A DNA stretch of 6,936 bases from Pseudomonadota bacterium. Its GTDB lineage: Bacteria > Pseudomonadota > Gammaproteobacteria > Steroidobacterales > Steroidobacteraceae. The stretch lies in contig QGVD01000110.1 of NCBI GenBank assembly GCA_003242685.1, positions 1 through 6,936 on the forward strand, in the 5' to 3' direction. The position numbers were made by a program, and so were the translations under genes. Positions 5,915 to 6,936 of this stretch are shown in pieces; position 1 is the stretch's first letter, and the number at the start of each line of letters is the position of its first letter. The notes under the pieces are model-generated. The model searched no databases and had not been told where the DNA came from. It saw only the letters and a program-made list of their open reading frames with translations.

Positions 5915-6583
5915 TCAACGAACGGCCTGCGGCGGGACGTCGCGGCCGCGCTTCGCGTACACGTCCTGCACGCCTTCGTACGTGCGGCCCGTGGCCGGCC
6001 TCGCGCTCATCGCTTCGAACCAGCGCATGAGATGCGGGAAGTCCGCGAGCCGCTGTCCGTGCGATTCGTGCGGAACGATCCAGGGGTAGCAGGCGATGTC
6101 GGCGATCGAGAGCTCGCCTGCGATGAAATCCCGGTCGGCGAGCCGGCGGTCGAGCACGCCATAGAGACGGGCCGTCTCCTTCGTGTAGCGCTCGATCGCG
6201 TAGGGCACGCGCTCGGGTGCGTACACTCTGAAGTGACCGTTCTGGCCGGCCATGGGACCGAGGCCTGCCATCTGCCAGAACAGCCACTGCAGAACGTCCG
6301 CGCGCCCGCGCGGATCGGCCGGAATGAAGCGGCCGATCTTCTCGGCGAGATACAGCAGAATCGCACCCGACTCGAAGAGCGACAGTGGCGCGCCGCCGCC
6401 GGGAGGCTCGTGGTCGACGATCGCCGGGATGCGATTGTTGGGCGCGATCGCGAGGAACTCGGGCTTGAACTGCTCGCCGCGGCCGAGATCCACGGGGATC
6501 ACGCGGTACGGAAGCTGCGCCTCCTCGAGGAACAGCTTCACCTTGAGCCCATTGGGCGTCGGCCAGTAGTAGAGGTCGATCAT
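5915..6583 (-). CDS. yfcG: YfcG-like Nu-class glutathione transferase / disulfide-bond oxidoreductase
   Basis: This 222-aa protein is close to E. coli YfcG along its whole length as I recall that sequence. The thioredoxin-like N-terminal domain has PTPNG (8-12), with T9 and N11 at the glutathione-activating positions, then NNRIPAI (49-55) for the cis-Pro region and ESGAI (71-75) for gamma-glutamyl binding. The helical C-terminal domain has LQWLFWQ (98-104), GLGPMAGQ (107-114), PYAIERY (127-133) and the N-capping segment SIADIACYPW (159-168). Nu-class enzymes bind two glutathiones and show disulfide reductase activity in the cytoplasm without an active-site Cys; the one Cys here (165) is structural. 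The ATG at 6581-6583 is chosen because MIDLYYWPTPNG matches the family start. No SD precedes it; a hairpin touches the start codon. The upstream neighbour, 32 nt away on the same strand, is a MocR-like regulator gene. Confidence 0.92.
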   Translation of the reverse strand: MIDLYYWPTPNGLKVKLFLEEAQLPYRVIPVDLGRGEQFKPEFLAIAPNNRIPAIVDHEPPGGGAPLSLFESGAILLYLAEKIGRFIPADPRGRADVLQWLFWQMAGLGPMAGQNGHFRVYAPERVPYAIERYTKETARLYGVLDRRLADRDFIAGELSIADIACYPWIVPHESHGQRLADFPHLMRWFEAMSARPATGRTYEGVQDVYAKRGRDVPPQAVR

Positions 6584-6600
6584 GCGGCACAGAGTGCCGC
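6584..6600 (-). promoter_or_regulatory. Hairpin directly abutting the yfcG start codon
   Basis: GCGGCAC and GTGCCGC flank a 3-nt loop, giving a perfect 7-bp stem whose last base is adjacent to the ATG on the minus strand. It fills the place where an SD would lie, and no GGAG-like sequence is present. It lies 15 nt after the stop of the mocR-like gene, so it could act as a weak terminator or 3' end for that gene, or limit translation of yfcG. The pairing is seen directly; the role is inferred. Confidence 0.5.
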
Positions 6601-6615
6601 GGCGATTGGTACCGG

Positions 6616-6936
6616 TTAAGCACCACGTCCGGCTGATTTCAGGGTACCACCCTGAATCGTGGTCACGCGCGGAATGCGCCTGAGGATGGCGAGTGCCGCG
6701 TCGATGTCGTCCTCTGAAATGGTGCCGTATCCGAACAGCAGCCCCGGCGTACCGGGCCGCCCCGCGTAGTAGCGCCGCAGCGAATAGACGCCGACCCCGC
6801 GCTCCCGCGCCTTGTCGACGAAAGCCTCCATATCGACCGACGCATCTGCGAGCGCGCACAGATGGAGCCCTGCGGCCGACGGAACGGGATCGAGCCAGCC
6901 GCTGAAATGCGTTCGCAGTCCGTCGAGCAGCGCCGC
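6616..6936 (-). CDS. MocR/PdxR-type transcriptional regulator, C-terminal part of the aminotransferase-like domain; partial
   Basis: This is the last 106 codons of a minus-strand gene that begins right of the window; the frame is open from 6936 to the TAA at 6616-6618. Visible features are PSAAGLHLCAL, which corresponds to the substrate-carboxylate/small-domain strand of fold-type I enzymes, then a helix (DMEAFVDKARERGVGVYSL), RYYAG, and GLLFGYGTISEDDIDAALAIL, the usual closing segment of MocR regulators. These proteins have an N-terminal GntR winged helix and a C-terminal aminotransferase-like domain that binds pyridoxal phosphate. The DNA-binding domain and the PLP lysine are outside the window, so a free class I aminotransferase is a weaker alternative. 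The tail runs about 20 residues beyond the usual end. The gene lies 32 nt upstream of yfcG on the same strand. Confidence 0.75.
   Translation of the reverse strand, partial: AALLDGLRTHFSGWLDPVPSAAGLHLCALADASVDMEAFVDKARERGVGVYSLRRYYAGRPGTPGLLFGYGTISEDDIDAALAILRRIPRVTTIQGGTLKSAGRGA
6622..6663. repeat. Nested inverted repeat at the 3' end of the mocR-like gene
   Basis: The inner arms TTCAGGGT (6638-6645) and ACCCTGAA (6649-6656) pair perfectly over 8 bp around ACC. Pairing extends by two more pairs with one bulged T. Outside them, ACCACG (6622-6627) can pair with CGTGGT (6658-6663), with a one-sided bulge of about 7 nt. The structure lies within the last codons of the gene, before its TAA. Confidence 0.45.

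Noticed and set aside
6584..6859. N-terminal extension of the yfcG frame
   Set aside because: It overlaps the mocR-like coding region and adds Arg-rich sequence before the family-conserved MIDLY start.

Overview
This window is GC-rich (my impression is mid-60s percent, not counted), with dense genes, Shine-Dalgarno (SD) sequences ahead of several starts, a Tat-type and other export signals, an Spy-like periplasmic protein, a Nu-class glutathione transferase close to enterobacterial YfcG, and the tail of a MocR-type regulator. This suggests a high-GC Pseudomonadota, perhaps a soil or freshwater gammaproteobacterium. That is inference from gene style; there is no rRNA or other phylogenetic marker here.

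Layout from left to right: (1) the 3' end of a plus-strand gene ending in a cytochrome c-type segment, most likely a PQQ-dependent quinohemoprotein dehydrogenase; (2) a strong inverted repeat that can end transcription from both sides; (3) three minus-strand genes for exported proteins, which in order of transcription are a DUF885 lipoprotein with metallopeptidase-like motifs, a Tat-exported aldo/keto reductase and a small Spy/LTxxQ-like periplasmic protein; (4) a divergently placed 71-aa membrane protein on the plus strand; (5) a minus-strand exported protein with about 12 ankyrin repeats; (6) a minus-strand pair, the C-terminal part of a MocR/PdxR-like regulator followed 32 nt downstream by yfcG.

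Five of the products (DUF885 protein, reductase, Spy-like protein, ankyrin protein and small membrane protein) carry export or membrane signals, and the partial dehydrogenase belongs to a family that is usually periplasmic. The middle of the window therefore looks like an envelope-oriented neighbourhood, although the genes are not tightly overlapped and no single pathway joins them. Only the mocR-yfcG pair and perhaps DUF885-reductase are spaced like operons.

I found no RNA genes, mobile elements, CRISPR arrays or defence systems, and no convincing new multi-gene system. The most unusual signals are in the non-coding gaps: competing hairpins ahead of the Spy-like gene, a hairpin touching the yfcG start codon where an SD would be expected, and a nested inverted repeat at the 3' end of the mocR-like gene. 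No gene-free stretch exceeds 300 bases; the longest gap is about 190.
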